Made by a program: the position numbers and the translations under genes. Positions 10,041-22,100 of a stretch of DNA of 64,000 nucleotides are shown here, piece after piece. Source of the DNA: Euglena gracilis (lineage: Eukaryota; Euglenida; Euglenophyceae; Euglenales); contig CP154957.1 in the NCBI GenBank assembly GCA_039621445.1, positions 14,128,947 to 14,192,946 on the forward strand, written 5' to 3'. Position 1 is the stretch's first letter; every line of letters starts with the position of its first letter. Below the pieces are notes generated by a model. It did not search any database. It had not been told where the DNA came from and was given only the letters and a program-made list of their open reading frames with translations.

Positions 10041-11099
10041 CCAGAAATAGTTCGGTTGGATGAACACTACAGACTTGATGGACGGCCCCAAGAGATGCAC
10101 GGTTGGATGAACACCACAGACTTGTTGGACGTACCCAGATGAAGGTCGGTTGGATGAACACCACAGACTTGTTGGACAGCCCCAGAAAAAGTTCGGTTGG
10201 ATGAACACCACAGACTTGATGGACGGCCCCAAGAGATGTACGGTTGGATGAACACCACAGACTTGTTGGACGGCCCCAGAAGAAGCTCGGTTGGTCGAAC
10301 ACCACAGAGTTGTTGGATCGCCCCAGAAGAAGTGCGGTTGGATGAACACCACAGACTTGTTGGGGGACCCCAGATAAAGTTCGGTTGGATGAACACCACA
10401 GACATGTTGGATCGCCCCAGATGAAGTTCGGTTGGATGAACACCACAGTCTTGTTGGATGATCCCAGTTGAAGTTCGGTTGGATTAACACCACAGACTTG
10501 TTGGACGGCCCCAGAAGACGTTCGGTTGGATGAACACCACTGACTTGTTGGACGGCCCCAGATGAAGTTCGGTTGGTCGAACACCAAAGGCTTTTTGGAC
10601 GGCCCCAGATGAAGTTCGGTTGGATGGATGAACACCGCAGACTGGTTGTATCGCCCCAGATGAAGTTCGGTTGGATGAACACCACAGACTTGTTGGACGG
10701 CCCCAGATGAAGTTCGGTTGGATGAACACCACAGTCTTGTTGGATGATCCCAGTTGAAGTTCGGTTGGATTAACACCACAGACTTGTTGGACGGCCCCAG
10801 AAGATGTTCGGTTGGATGAACACCACTGACTTTTTGGACGGCCCCAGATGAAGTTCGGTTTGTCGAACACCAAAGGCTTTTTGAACGGCCCCAGATGAAG
10901 TTCGGTTGGATGGATGAACACCGCAGACTGGTTGTATCGCCCCAGATGAAGTTCGGTTGGATGAACACCACAGACTTGTTGGACGGCCCCAGATGAAGTT
11001 CGGTCGGTCGAACACCAAAGACTTGTTGGACGGCCCCAGATGAAGTTCGGTTGGATGGATGAACACCGCAGACTTGTTGGATCGCCCCAGATGAAGTTC
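10036..11099. repeat. 47-bp minisatellite, about 22 units
   Basis: Unit: CGGTTGGATGAACACCACAG plus about 27 more bases ending CCCCAGATGAAGTT. Variants include GGTCGAACACC and an extra GGAT. A higher-order duplication of about 290 bp is visible (10430-10650 against 10722-10940). Long minus-strand ORFs here result from a stop-free unit whose length is not a multiple of 3. Confidence 0.95.
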
Positions 11100-11605
11100 C
11101 CCCTTGCAGGTGGGGGGGGTGGTCCGGACCCCCCCTGCGGGCCAGGAGGGTGGGGGGGGAGGGTGGCGGGGACACCCCCCCCCACCTAAACCATGTACGC
11201 CCTCCTTATATCGAACCCTGGGGGGGCAAGAGCTCACCGGCCCCGTAGTTGGCGTTTTTTTTTATTAAAAAAAAAAACACCCAATTGGGCATTTGCTACT
11301 CAAAATTTGCTACTCACAACCCGCTTGCGTCATGCCGTGGGCCAGCCATCGGCCAGCCGTGTGTTCCCCCTGGAGGTTTTGTGGCCCTGTTACCATCTCC
11401 GGTCGCTCATAATTGGCAGCTTGTTTTTTTTTTGGACGCTGTTTTTGTTGCTTTTTTCAATTTTAACAATGTTTTTGAACAAAAAAAAACCCCACGAGGT
11501 TTTGCTCAAAAGTTTTTTGAATGCATATTCTCAATCATTTTTGGCGACGTCTGGATCATTTCTGCCAAAAAATCTTTTCCACAAAAATGAAAAAAAGTCA
11601 CAAAA
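11100..11605. other. Non-coding stretch with C/G runs, then A/T-rich DNA
   Basis: 11100-11240 holds poly-C/G blocks and the dispersed word CTCCTTATATCGAACCCTGG. 11260-11600 is rich in A and T runs. No gene seen. Confidence 0.5.
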
Positions 11606-12139
11606 TTGCATTTTTTGCAGCCTTGGATGTTTTTGACTATTTTTTGGTTGGCTGGTATCTTCCCAATATGGATTTGGCCAGCAAAAAAATGCTGTCTTCC
11701 AGTCCGTAAGTACAACATATGTTACAGATTGTACAGAAGCTTCCAGCCTCGAGCTTGCATCTCAAATATACATTTTCAACATTTGGGCTTTCCACAGGAA
11801 CCCATGGCCTGTGAAAATGCCCATGTAATATGCAACAGTGTATGGGACAAATGTACAATCCAAATTGTTGTGACCAACTTTGTGCAGCTTAAAAGGGTAA
11901 GAGGGCACCTTGCCAAACAGAGGCCAGACAGCAATTTGTCTTTTGGGCATCATTCCTTGATTTCATTGAACTCATTTCATTTCCCTCTTTCCCTGGTGGG
12001 AACTATTTGCTTCTGGACTCCTCATTGCCTTGTGTCAACTGATACATCTCAGCAAATTGAGGTTCAAAAGGATAGAACAACATTCCATTCCACAGAAAAC
12101 ATAACAACGGGGGCCAAACCTAACTGGTGTGCTGTCTGA
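11606..12139 (+). CDS. Possible exons of an unidentified plus-strand gene
   Basis: Two splice-bounded blocks are visible: 11622-11705 (TTTTTTGCAG before, GTAAGT after; LVGWYLPNMDLASKKM in one frame) and about 11797-11897 (TTTCCACAG before, GTAAGAG after; MACENAHVICNSVWDKC). One frame stays open over the whole interval. The two exon frames do not join simply, so the model is incomplete. A further candidate exon starts after CCCCCCCAG at about 12461. No family recognised. Confidence 0.3.
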   Translation: MHFLQPWMFLTIFWLAGIFPIWIWPAKKCCLPVRKYNICYRLYRSFQPRACISNIHFQHLGFPQEPMACENAHVICNSVWDKCTIQIVVTNFVQLKRVRGHLAKQRPDSNLSFGHHSLISLNSFHFPLSLVGTICFWTPHCLVSTDTSQQIEVQKDRTTFHSTENITTGAKPNWCAV

Positions 12140-13380
12140 TGCAAAATGCAAGGGAGGCGAGCACCCCTCCATTGGGATGTGGTTTGTTGCCTCAGGCTTC
12201 TCCCTGGTGCCAGCAAAGATTCCAGGTCAGCGGTGGGTAAGCGAGCAGGTGGATGTCAATAAGTAAGGTCAGAATTCCTCCCTGCTGGTGACTGCTGAGT
12301 GTCAAATCCGTGCGACAGGGATCTGATGGGAGTGCCTTGCACATGAAAACGAAAACATCCAGCAGAGTCCTGAAAGTTGGTAGAAAATCCTTCCAAAAAA
12401 ATGCAATGGAAAAAACCTGGGTTATCACCCAGCTGAATGCTGTTTTTTCCCCCCCAGTAGTGTTTGGGTATGGAATATGCCATATGTCTGGATGTGAAGA
12501 GGCCAAAACTTCATCTCAGAGAGAGACGGATTTTATGTGCATATACAGATTCTTTGCCTTGACTGACAAATCATGACTTTGCCTTTGCTTTGCACTGGGT
12601 TGTAGAGAATTTTTTGGGTGATTGATTCTGATTGCCTGATAAAATATTTTAACAATCTTTCACAATCATTTACAAATCTACAATATTTTAACAATATTTT
12701 AACAATATTTTAACAAGCTTCTCAACTTGCAATGCTTCCTCACGAGAAATACAAGCAACGGCCCAATCCAAAAGCTTCCACCTGTCAAGTAACAGAAATG
12801 CGAAATCCATTTTCTTCAAAAAAAAGTTGAAGAGAAAAATAACCTCCCAATCCCAACCCAAACTGCACTCACAGCAATGCAGGCCAGCCCTCCAAGTTAA
12901 TGGCGTCCAGGGTGGCGAATCGAGTGGGAGTATGGGCAGTCTCCAGCTACCCATACCACAATGAGACAAAAGCAGGGTTTGATTGCGGAATAAAGAAAAC
13001 TTCATGACTTCCCACAGCTTTGCTTCAATGCAACCCTTGCATTTTTTTGCCGGAAAATATGGGGGTCTAACGAGGACCATCAAAGAACACAATGCACAAA
13101 AAAAATGCAACAAAATTCCTAAAAAAAATGTGGACTTGATTGAGGAGCAAAGAAATGCATTTTTACAATTCATCTCGAAAATGAGAATAACCAAAAGCAA
13201 TGACAGGTGACCTCTTGTACAATGGCAATCTGGGTGATCGGTTTTCGGCCCAACCAAATGCTGGAAAAAAAATGCGCCCCTCCCCAAATCACCCTTTGGG
13301 GCACTTTTGGGGCAAAAACTTGTCAAAATGCCAAAAAATTTGTTGCCCAAAGCGCCAGAAGGAAAACTTTGACATTTTGA
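12140..13380. other. No convincing gene
   Basis: Contains short possible exons (12461-12530), an A/T-rich run of ATATTTTAACA words near 12640-12720, and A-runs. Nothing assignable. Confidence 0.4.
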
Positions 13381-13930
13381 GGGGGGTCCCGGGTTCGCCC
13401 GGGGTCGGTGTGGACCCTTGACGGGGGGGGTCCGGACCACCCGCTGGTCCAGGATGTTGGACAGGGGTTACCTCCCCCCCCCTTGTCGTACGACCGGGTA
13501 CCTGCAACCTGCGACCGGGGGGTGGTCGTTATAATGTGGGTGATTGTTCATAATATTGACCGATGCCAACGGGGACCTGAACTGTCGTCAGTGGGTGCAC
13601 CGAAGGACCTTGTACAAACGAAGAGGCTTTCGAGCCATCGCTACGGGTGTGCAAACCATGAGCTCCAGTGGGGAACATGGAAAATGCCTGGAAAAAGACG
13701 GCATACATGGATGCATCTTCATACAATCTCAAAAAACCAGCCTCTTTTTTGGTCCTGACCTGCAACCTGCGACCGGGGGGGGGGGTCGGTCGTTAGACCT
13801 CCCTAACCTGCAACCTGCAACCGGGGGGTGGCCGTTATAGTGGGGTGGTCATACGACAAGGGGGGGGGGAGTAGGAGGGCACCCCCCCCCTCCTGACCCC
13901 TGTACCTCCTCCTTGTATCAAACCCTGGTT
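13381..13930. repeat. Composite poly-C/G repeat with direct and inverted parts
   Basis: The block CCTGCAACCTGCGACCGGGG occurs near 13499 and again near 13758, with a variant near 13807. CCCCTTGTCGTACGACC (about 13479) is inverted at 13847-13862. The middle (13560-13750) is an unassigned open stretch. Confidence 0.6.
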
Positions 13931-14139
13931 GGGGACGTCTTGTGCCAGGGATGGGGGGGGGGTGACAAAATGCAGTTGTTCGGTGGGCCCAAAACCATGC
14001 AACACTGAGCTCGCAGCACTTTAAAATAAGAGCAAAACTTATAAGCCAGAAAACAGCCCTGCCTGTTTCCCCTGCCCCTACCCTGTTTCCCAAAAAAAAT
14101 ATTTTGAGGCAGCTCCGGAGTGGTAGCATTTATGTGCAC

Positions 14140-14375
14140 AATTTATATGGGCTGCATATATATGTATATATGTGTATATATAATTATACATTTTGTACAT
14201 GATTATATTATATGTAATAATATATTATTAACATTATATGCCGTTAATATTATACGAATATATTATGTTCATATAATCTTAACAGATAATAATAATATAA
14301 TATTAATAATTATGTTATATAATATATAATATATAAATATAATAATATTAATAATAAAAACAACAACAACAAGCG
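14140..14375. repeat. A/T-rich (TATA) microsatellite region
   Basis: Mostly ATAT, AATAAT and TATAC words, ending in AACAACAACAACAAG. Confidence 0.9.
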
Positions 14376-14430
14376 TGCCATACGGCAGAGGGTGTTTCTG
14401 TTAAAACAGAAATGAAGGGGTACGCTTATT
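14360..14430. repeat. Dispersed duplicate, copy 1
   Basis: Words CGTGCCATACGGCAG and CTGTTAAAACAGAAATGA recur at 15935-15990. Confidence 0.6.
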
Positions 14431-14461
14431 ATTTCTATTCGAGGGGTGGGTCCAGGACAGA

Positions 14462-14712
14462 CAATTGCTTAAGCACTGGCCGACCCCCCCCCCTGGGGTG
14501 GGTGACTGGTTTTTTCGGAATGACTGACTGGTCTTTGGCCCGGACCCCCTCCCCCCGGGGGGTGGTTGGCAAAAAAACTACTAAAGTGACCCGGCGCCGA
14601 AGGCACTGGAAAGTTTTTTGGCCTTTTTTTGCATGTTTTTTGGTGAAATTTCCTTTGGATACCAGAGTGGCCGACCCCCCCCGGGGGGGGGGAGGGGCAG
14701 GGCGGTCCTTAA
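14462..14712. repeat. Small C/G-run element bounded by CTTAAG
   Basis: Begins TTGCTTAAGCACTGGCCGAC and ends GCGGTCCTTAAGC. It contains opposed C and G runs and the dispersed word CGGCGCCGAAGGC. Confidence 0.45.
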
Positions 14713-14756
14713 GCAAAAAAAAACTCCGTTTTCCCAGCACATTCAGTGAAAAATAT

Positions 14757-15140
14757 AACCCCCCCCAAATAACGGGGCAGTGCCCTTTGAGTGGGCAGTG
14801 CCCGAATAACGGGGCGGGGGAAGGCCGAAAAAGATGGTTCCAATAACGGGGCACCCTCAGATTTTTTGGTCCAAGAGGTTAGTGAGGACGAAAATATTCC
14901 ACAATTCTTGCCTGCCGCGAGTACATACATATACATATGTATACAAACATGCATGCATATTTGTGTGTATGGCAGAGATTTACCAGTAATCCCCCCAAGG
15001 GGGTCCATTTGTAGTAAAATTCGGGGCGGGATCCAACGTTTGATGATGGCAGGTAGTGCCCAAATAACGGGGCAGGGGGGAAGGTCAAAAAGATGGTGCC
15101 AATAACGGGGCACCCCGCCCGTTAGTTTGGGGGGGGGGGG
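14757..15140. repeat. Duplicated AATAACGGGGC poly-C/G blocks
   Basis: AATAACGGGGCA or close variants occur at about 14766, 14807, 14841, 15063 and 15100. The 14800-14865 block is repeated directly at 15055-15115. Confidence 0.6.
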
Positions 15141-15920
15141 GTTACAGGAAAATGGGCAGGAAATTTTGGCATTTTTCAGCGAGAACAGGTCGACATCAGG
15201 GGAAAAAATTGATTCCTGGCACCCTTGGATCATCATCCATCCACCCAAATGATTAAAAACTGTGTTTTTCGACTTTTTAATTTTTGCCCCCGTTCAAGTC
15301 CTTAAGAAATTAAAAAAAAAAACTTTCCTGTCCCTTGAGGACCGCCCTGGGGAGGGGTAGTGACTGACTGGTTTTTCGAAAAGTGGAGTGACCCCCCCCC
15401 TCCTATGGACCCCCCCTCCTCCCTATGGTTGGTTTGGTTCCCCGGGTGGGTCTGTGCAGTTCCCCATCGGTTTTGGGCAAATTTCAAAAAATCGATTTTT
15501 TGACCCTCTACACATGGGCTGCAAGGCCGCGAAAACGCATAAATCGTCAAATTTGGGGTCCAACCCCCAATTGTACCCACCTACGTGTGCAGTCGCGACC
15601 CGGGACCCATGCCATCCAATGGAAGGACCCCCTGTCTTGTGGAGAGTTTCACTTCAGATCGGTTGACTGACTGTCATATCCCGGGAAAAATTCTTTATTG
15701 TCGTTTGCAGTAGTAGTGTTAATAGCAGTAATACTTAGGAGTCCCCTATTTTTGGCCTGTGGCGGCTCCTACTGGGACGGTCGGACCGAAACTCCGATAC
15801 CTACCCCCCCCCGTTTGGGGTTTGGCCACTCTGAATAAACTAGGTCCCGAACCCTGGCGGAACAGCGTTCCTATACCCACCGGTGTGAACCACCCCCCAA
15901 ATTGAAACAATAGGCGTATA
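15140..15920. other. No gene; C/G runs and unique DNA
   Basis: C-run blocks near 15390-15430. No frame with coding features. Confidence 0.4.
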
Positions 15921-15929
15921 ATAAAATAA

Positions 15930-16345
15930 TAATAACAAGTGTGCCACACGGCAATGGGAATTCTGTTAAAACAGAAATGAGGGGTACGCAAGAAAAATTT
16001 TCCGTGGCAGTCGCGGCGCAAAGAAATATTTTTCCTGCGGCCGTCGTGGCACAAACAAAAAATATGCCGCAGTGGTTGCAGCGCAAGGAAATTTTGCCGC
16101 AGTGGTCACAGCACACGCAATTTTTTTGACATGGTGCACGAGGTGCTTATTTTAGTAGCAGTGCAGCGCCCAACGATATGCAACAACAAGAAACCTGCAG
16201 AAGGTATATGAAGCTCACAAATTTTTTTGAAAATTGCCTTCAAAAGTTGTCGCGGTGGTCAGCAAAATTTTCTTCCGCGGCGTGCCGGTTACACAAAATT
16301 CTTTCTGCAGTGGTCGCGGGGCACAGAAACATTTTTTCCTGTTGC
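15930..16345. repeat. Duplicate copy 2 plus degenerate about 33-bp tandem repeat
   Basis: 15935-15990 repeats 14360-14430. It is followed by about six diverged units of the type GCAGTGGTCGCGGCGCAAAG with AAATTTTTCC. Confidence 0.6.
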
Positions 16346-16479
16346 ACTAACTACAAATCTGCTCCTTTTATCGAACCCTGGTGCTTGCCCATAGCAGTCC
16401 CCCCACGCATACCTGCCGATCCAGCCAATCTTATCACCATTACAAATTGCCTGCTAAAATAGAATCAAGCAAATAAACC

Positions 16480-16660
16480 CCCCCAAATAACACCCCCCCT
16501 CGGGGGCCGATTTCAAGCGCCCAAATAACACCCCCCCCCGTTTTCCTTTGGTTTTCCATGTAAGAATAACACCCCCCCCCCCTGGGGCCCCCAGTTCGGG
16601 TGGCCAAATAACACACCGGGGGGGGGGTATTTGGGGGGGTTAACAGAAAATTGCCCGACG
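16480..16660. repeat. AAATAACACC poly-C hairpin block
   Basis: AAATAACACCCCCCC occurs three times, opposed to GGGGGGGTATTTGGGGGGG, so arms can pair. Confidence 0.6.
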
Positions 16661-16968
16661 ACTGGTCCATATGGCAAAAAAGGTGCGGGTGAGAATCGTT
16701 TATCGACAAATTGTGATCCTATCAGGTCCCCCTGTTTAGGCACCGGAAAATATGGGAAGAACCACGGTGTTGGGTACTTAGATAAAGCATAGCAACCGAA
16801 CGGAAAAATCTCATAAAATACGCGAGAACAAATGCTTCGAGAGAAAGATATCTTTAAAGCTGGCTGCAAACCAAAAAGATTGCTGAGACTTTGGCAAAAT
16901 GGGAGACCTCTGTTGCTGCAGACCATTGAGCCTGTGTCTCAAACCTTGAGTGAGGGCATTGGAGAGGC

Positions 16969-17223
16969 TCACTGAGGGGGCACTCCACCGCCCTTCCCCC
17001 CAGTGTTCAGCTTCTCAATGCGTGCGATGATGTGCTTGGGCCCAGCCCTTTGCTTTTTGGATCTGGTTTGCTGGCATTTGCAATTGCATTTTGAGGCGCA
17101 CATGAAAATGATCGCTGCCGTTCGGCAACACCTTTCGTCCCCCTCACCATTGCTGGCATCAATCTTGGAATCGTTCTTCTCTGTCCTCATCTTCCTTCTT
17201 GAATTGCATGTGTCACTCTCCAT
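16969..17223 (-). CDS. Small cysteine-rich basic ORF, unidentified
   Basis: 84 codons from ATG at 17223 in an A-rich context. The middle has CASKCNCKCQQTRSKKQRAG, then HIIARIEKL. It is compact, charged and free of C/G-run artefacts until its glycine-rich end. It could be a small gene or a first exon. No family recognised. Confidence 0.3.
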   Translation of the reverse strand: MESDTCNSRRKMRTEKNDSKIDASNGEGDERCCRTAAIIFMCASKCNCKCQQTRSKKQRAGPKHIIARIEKLNTGGKGGGVPPQ

Positions 17224-18210
17224 TTATCAAAAAAAAATGAGGATCCTTGCCGGATGAAAAATGGAGAGACAGATTTTGGGGGGTTTCGCACCGTACTTTT
17301 TGAGCGTGCGTGTCACATCCCCCCCACCTTCAACCCGAAATCATGATCCAGGGTATATGATTTGTTTTTTTTTCATTTTGAAAGGCATGTGTCTGAAAAA
17401 AAATTTTGTGGGCAAGCCATTGCCAAGCCACAAATCAGTACGCCTTTCTAAAAGCTCATCTCAGCAGAAAAAAAACACAAATGCAAAAAAGAACATTGTG
17501 TGTGTTCTGATTTTGGCAAAGATTGTGTGCAAAAAATGTTTTGTTTTTTTTGGCAATTTTCAGAGATCTGATGGAAAGTATTTTTTGACATCGTTGACTG
17601 AATATTCTGCATTTTGGACCCATTCTCTTCCCTGACACCAAAGTTTTGGTTATCTGAACTTTTGGTCCAGCTCCTCCGTTTTGCAAACAATGATGTTGCA
17701 AAGAGTGAAAAAAAATTTTGGTGGTGAGGTTTTTTGTCCTCTCCTCCACAACCCTCATTCGCCGCCGCCAGAGGCTGGGTTGGGTATTTGTGATTTGGGC
17801 AAAATTCTCAAAATCAAAAATTGACCCCAAAAAACCGCCTCAACAAACTCCCAGCACCTTTTTCATTTCTGACTATTTTTTTGCAAAAAATACTGTTTAA
17901 TATTTACTCTGACCCAATTTCATCTGTGATGTTTTAATATTCCCAGTGATTTCTTCTTTTGGCAGCCAAAATTGGTCAAAGGGGAGGGGAGGGATGTGTT
18001 TGTTGTTGGGGTTTACCCCCCATCCTATTTTTTCAATTCCCAGAGCTTTCGGGGCCATGTTTGTCATCAGAAAACTTTTTTCCTGTTTTCGTTTTTTTAT
18101 CTCCTTGCTTGTGCGGGTTTTCTTTGGTCCCCTTCCTTGCAATGCAGCTGCGATTCCCTTTCTGGTGGTGCATATGGTTTTGGGGCATTTCTCAAGGCAT
18201 CTAGATCCCT
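17224..18210. other. No convincing gene
   Basis: A- and T-run-rich unique DNA. Open frames overlap on both strands without recognisable motifs. Confidence 0.4.
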
Positions 18211-18213
18211 TCC

Positions 18214-18652
18214 AGGCATTTGCTTAAGGACCCCCAGGGGGGGGTACTGGCTAGCAAATCGGCTAGACACTGGAAAAAGTGGACTAGCTAGACCCCCCTC
18301 CCCCGGGGGGGGGGGGGTCTGGGGGTCCCCCGAACTGGAAAAAAATTTTCCTCCGGCGCTGCGCGCCGAGGTGGAAATGAGGGTTTTAATAGGTTTTTGG
18401 CTGATTTTGTTCCAAAAAATCCCAAAAATGGCCAAAAATGGGCATTTTTGGCCATTTTTGGGGGTCCGAAAAAATTTTTCCGGCGCTTTGCGCCGGTCAC
18501 TGGAAAAAAAATTTCCCACTAGCTAGCCCTGCTAGCAGACCCCCCCCCCCCGGCGGGGTTTGCTAGAAATCCCACTAGCCAAATTTGGACTAGCTGCAGT
18601 CCAGCCCCCCGGGGGGGGGGGGGGGTACTGCAATCCCTTAAGCAAATGCCTG
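18214..18652. mobile_element. Small terminal-inverted-repeat element with poly-C/G arms
   Basis: CAGGCATTTGCTTAAGG at the left is inverted at the right (about 18632-18652, CCCTTAAGCAAATGCCTG). The interior has CTAGCTAG-type short palindromes, CCGGCGCTGCGCGCCG and several C9-G14 runs. A related interior is at 38860-38985. Confidence 0.6.
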
Positions 18653-19036
18653 ATCCCTTCAAACACAATGCGCAAACATTTTAAATCCCTCTGAATGCCT
18701 CACCGATCCCATGAACAGCCAAAGTAAATGGACATTTACCCTCCTTTCCTCAAACTCTCATGCCCAACGCTCCATTCCCTCACCTCCCATCAATACCATT
18801 GCTATCCTTCGCTGGCTGCGTCTCAGATATGGCTCCCTGGCCTTCTTTAAATTCAGGAGGAGAACTCCGAATTGGGCTGTCCATTCTTTGCCTGAACTGG
18901 TCTTCAACCATTTCTCACCATTAGAATTTAACATTTTCTCACCATTAGAATCCCTCAAAAAGGAGGGGGGAAACTCCTGAACCTGGGACCAGGGTGTGGG
19001 GTGCGAGGAACTTTGGAATGAAAATCATCGGAATTA
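18653..19036. other. Unique DNA downstream of the Pumilio gene, possible 3' UTR
   Basis: No repeats or convincing ORF. It lies directly after the Pumilio stop on the minus strand. Confidence 0.35.
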
Positions 19037-19125
19037 TCAGAAGCAAAGGGGCTGTTCCCCGTAAGTGTACCGCCGCAGAGTAGCAATGTGCGGCTTGATG
19101 TGGTCAATGATCTGTCGTCGCTGAC
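19037..19125 (-). CDS. PUM: PUM exon 16, C-terminal PUF flank
   Basis: [20 protein letters not shown] corresponds to the conserved C-terminal PUF flank. Acceptor TTCCCCCAG. The stop TGA at 19039-19037 comes just after YTYG, where relatives continue with about 15-20 more residues, so a further exon cannot be excluded. Confidence 0.85.
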
Positions 19126-22100
19126 CTGGGGGAAACAATTTTGTGGTGCAGTTGGTTGTAAATATTTCCCCCTTGAACAAGACCACACATTTGCTCATGG
19201 ATGATCATGGACCATTTTTCGGGGGGGGTAACATCCAAAACAACCCAATGGGGGGACAAAGCCCCCCCCCCCAGGCTGTGCGGGAATCCCTGGGGGTGAC
19301 AGTGGGGATCCCAATGGGTGACAGTGTCCGACCCCCCCACCCCTTCCAGTATTTCTGGGGAGCCGGTTTTTAGGCCAAAATTTGCCTTTGGGGCCGGAGG
19401 ATTTTTTGGGTGCCATGGAGGGTGGGGGAGGGGTCGACCCCCCCCTCCCAATGGGGGTCCCCACCTGTGGGTACAGCTCTCCCCCCCCCTCTGGGATAGC
19501 CAAGATTTCAACCACTTTTGCCATCCCCTTGGAAAAAATGGCCCCCACCACCCCCACACACCATTTTTTGCAACATAAAATTTTCTGTCTTTTCAGGATC
19601 AAATGTTGAACCATTGCTGCAAGTGACACGCAGGATTCTTTTGCCAACACAGGGGGGGGGTACCTTGTGCTATGGGCTTGCCCATAGCAGGTGCTTGCCC
19701 ATAGGGGCATAGCACCCCCCTCCCCCTGGTGGGGGGGGGTCGGTTTTGAAACCCAGTGCCTGCCGACCTGGCAAATTTCCCTTTCGGGCCCCCAACGCCG
19801 AAGGTGCCGGGTGTGCTATAGCACCCCCCACCCAAAGCCCTACCCCCTCGGGGGGGGGTCGAAATTGCCCAACCCCCCTGCCTGCCCACAGCACCCACCC
19901 CAGGGGGGGGGGGCTGTGCACTTCCTTAAAAGAAGCCTGGTGACAAGATAAAAGAAACACAAAAAGTGGAGCCAAAAATGGCATTTGGAACTGGCAACAA
20001 AAATATTTCATCCTCGTCACTCACAATGAAATTCCAATTATGTTAACAACGCGGAAAAACAAAGAATTGCTGCTGGACTCCAATGTTTCCATGAAATCAA
20101 AACAAACCTGATGTAGTTGGCGGGCGGCATGATCCTATAAGTTATGGGTACCTGGGCAGAATTCTGAAAATGAAAATCACAGTTGATGCGGTGTGGGAAA
20201 TGTGTGTTGAAATGCACAAAACGGACACACTTTCATCCGCCAAATCAATAATTTTCTGCACCACATAATTGGCATATTGGTCTCGCATCATAACATGAAG
20301 TGCAGAGGTGCCATCGGCGTTGACTCGCAAGAGGTCGCCAAGGAAAGCGTTGCGATCATCCCGAGTTCCATAATGGAACATCTTCTCCACAACGTTGCTT
20401 GCAAATTTGTGCTGAGCCAGTTCAAGGGCATCTGCACGCAGCTGCGGTACAGTCATGCAAAAGGTGGAGGAACAGCCGAGGGAAGCAGAACAGCCGAGGG
20501 AAGCTGGCAAAATGAAAACGAAAACAAAAAGCGCTCGGGGGAAATGCTGGAACTGCAATCAAACCAATCAATTAAAAAGCTCCTTGAATACAATCACTTG
20601 GACAAAATCACAGAAATCTAGTGATCCAGAAATTGAATTATTTTTCAACAAATGCTCTGACTCTTGGCACATGGGATGTGATCCCAACGGCCACAAACAC
20701 CTTTTTCAAAACAATTCCCAGCGATTGAATGACTTCTTTGGGACTAATCAGCTGGGTTTTCTGTGAGTTGTGGGCTGGGCTTGAAAATCAGTGGCTGTGA
20801 AAGATCATTGCCTTTGGGGAGGGGGCGTAGATCCAAGAAAAACACCCTAAAAAATGGGAGGGGAAAGAGGGGGAATCGCAAATGGATAAAATGCACTTTC
20901 AGGGGATTTGCATAGACCAAACCATGCGCTGGACGCGGGTTTGGCCGGGGCACACCCGCTCGATGATGGCGGCCTGATAGATAGGCTTCCCATTAATGAG
21001 GACGTGCTGCACCACGTAATTGCCATACTGGTCCCGCGCCAGGATGTGCACATTGTCCAGGATCTCATCCAGGATCGGGGAGATTACCTCGTGGTGGTCC
21101 CCGCCAGAGCTACATGGAAAGTCTGGTCTGCTGGTGGGGGAGTTGACCCCCACCCACCCAGTATGGCCATTCACAAGGTTCCTTCGAAAAGTTCCTTCGG
21201 CATCGGCAGCGAAAGCAAAATTTGACCTGAAAAACAGCGAGGGGGGCAGGAAAAAATGCTGGCTGGAAAGGTGCTAGCTGGACCCCCCTGGGGGGGGGGG
21301 GCACGGGGAGGATTGGGTCGGCTGCCAAATTGGCTCATTGCGGGAATTGGTGGGGAATTTTTTGGTGGTTGTGGCCAGTGGCGACAAATCGCTAGCGACC
21401 ATTGGTGGTCAGGCTCCCCTCTAAAAAAAAAGTTTTAAGCCCCCCATCCAATTTTTTTGTGAAATGTCATGAAAAAAAATGCCCCGATACCCACAAAAAT
21501 GCCTTCAAAAACCCCACTCAGGGGGTCAATATTAAGGGAGGGAAATTGGCATTGGACTCCTTTGGGAAAATTGCAGAAAAATTGCGGAACCTTGCAGGAA
21601 ATTGTGGGAAGCTTGCGGGAAATTGATATCGGGACTTTACACATTTCTGCTGCAGGAGACTTCGAAGAATTTTACAAATTTTCTTCCATTTTGCAACATT
21701 GGTGAATATTTTGCGCTGTCGTTCAACCGTTTTAAAACAAAAAAAACCTCAAAGCGTGATTTTCATAATCTTGGGAACATACCAATTTCAAAAAAAAAAT
21801 GCAATTTGTTGGGGAAAAAAACTCAAAAATTGCAAAAAAGAATGGAGAAAAATTTGGTCTCAGGGGGAAATCTGCAGGATGAGGGATTTTTCAGACCAGA
21901 ATCATTTTCTGGCAGAAATCCACCCCCCAAAAAACCACAAAACAACCTGCAAATTTTGCACAAATTAGCAAAATTTGGCAAAAATTTGCAAAATTTGCAA
22001 GAAATTAGCAAAGAAGTATTTGTGTTCCCTTGTGAACAAGTCAGGGAATGGCTGGGACTCATTTCACCTTCCATTTCAGATTCATATGGAAAAATTGCAG

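Noticed and set aside
9874-11175. 433-codon minus-strand ORF
   Set aside because: It is the translation of a stop-free 47-bp minisatellite; composition follows the DNA period.
12688-13440. 250-codon minus-strand ORF
   Set aside because: Mixed frames through A/T runs and repeat DNA, no motif, no ATG or splice support.
20142-20175. Alternative Pumilio C-terminal exon ([14 protein letters not shown])
   Set aside because: Superficially PUF-like, but 19125-19037 matches the conserved end far better and fits the phase.
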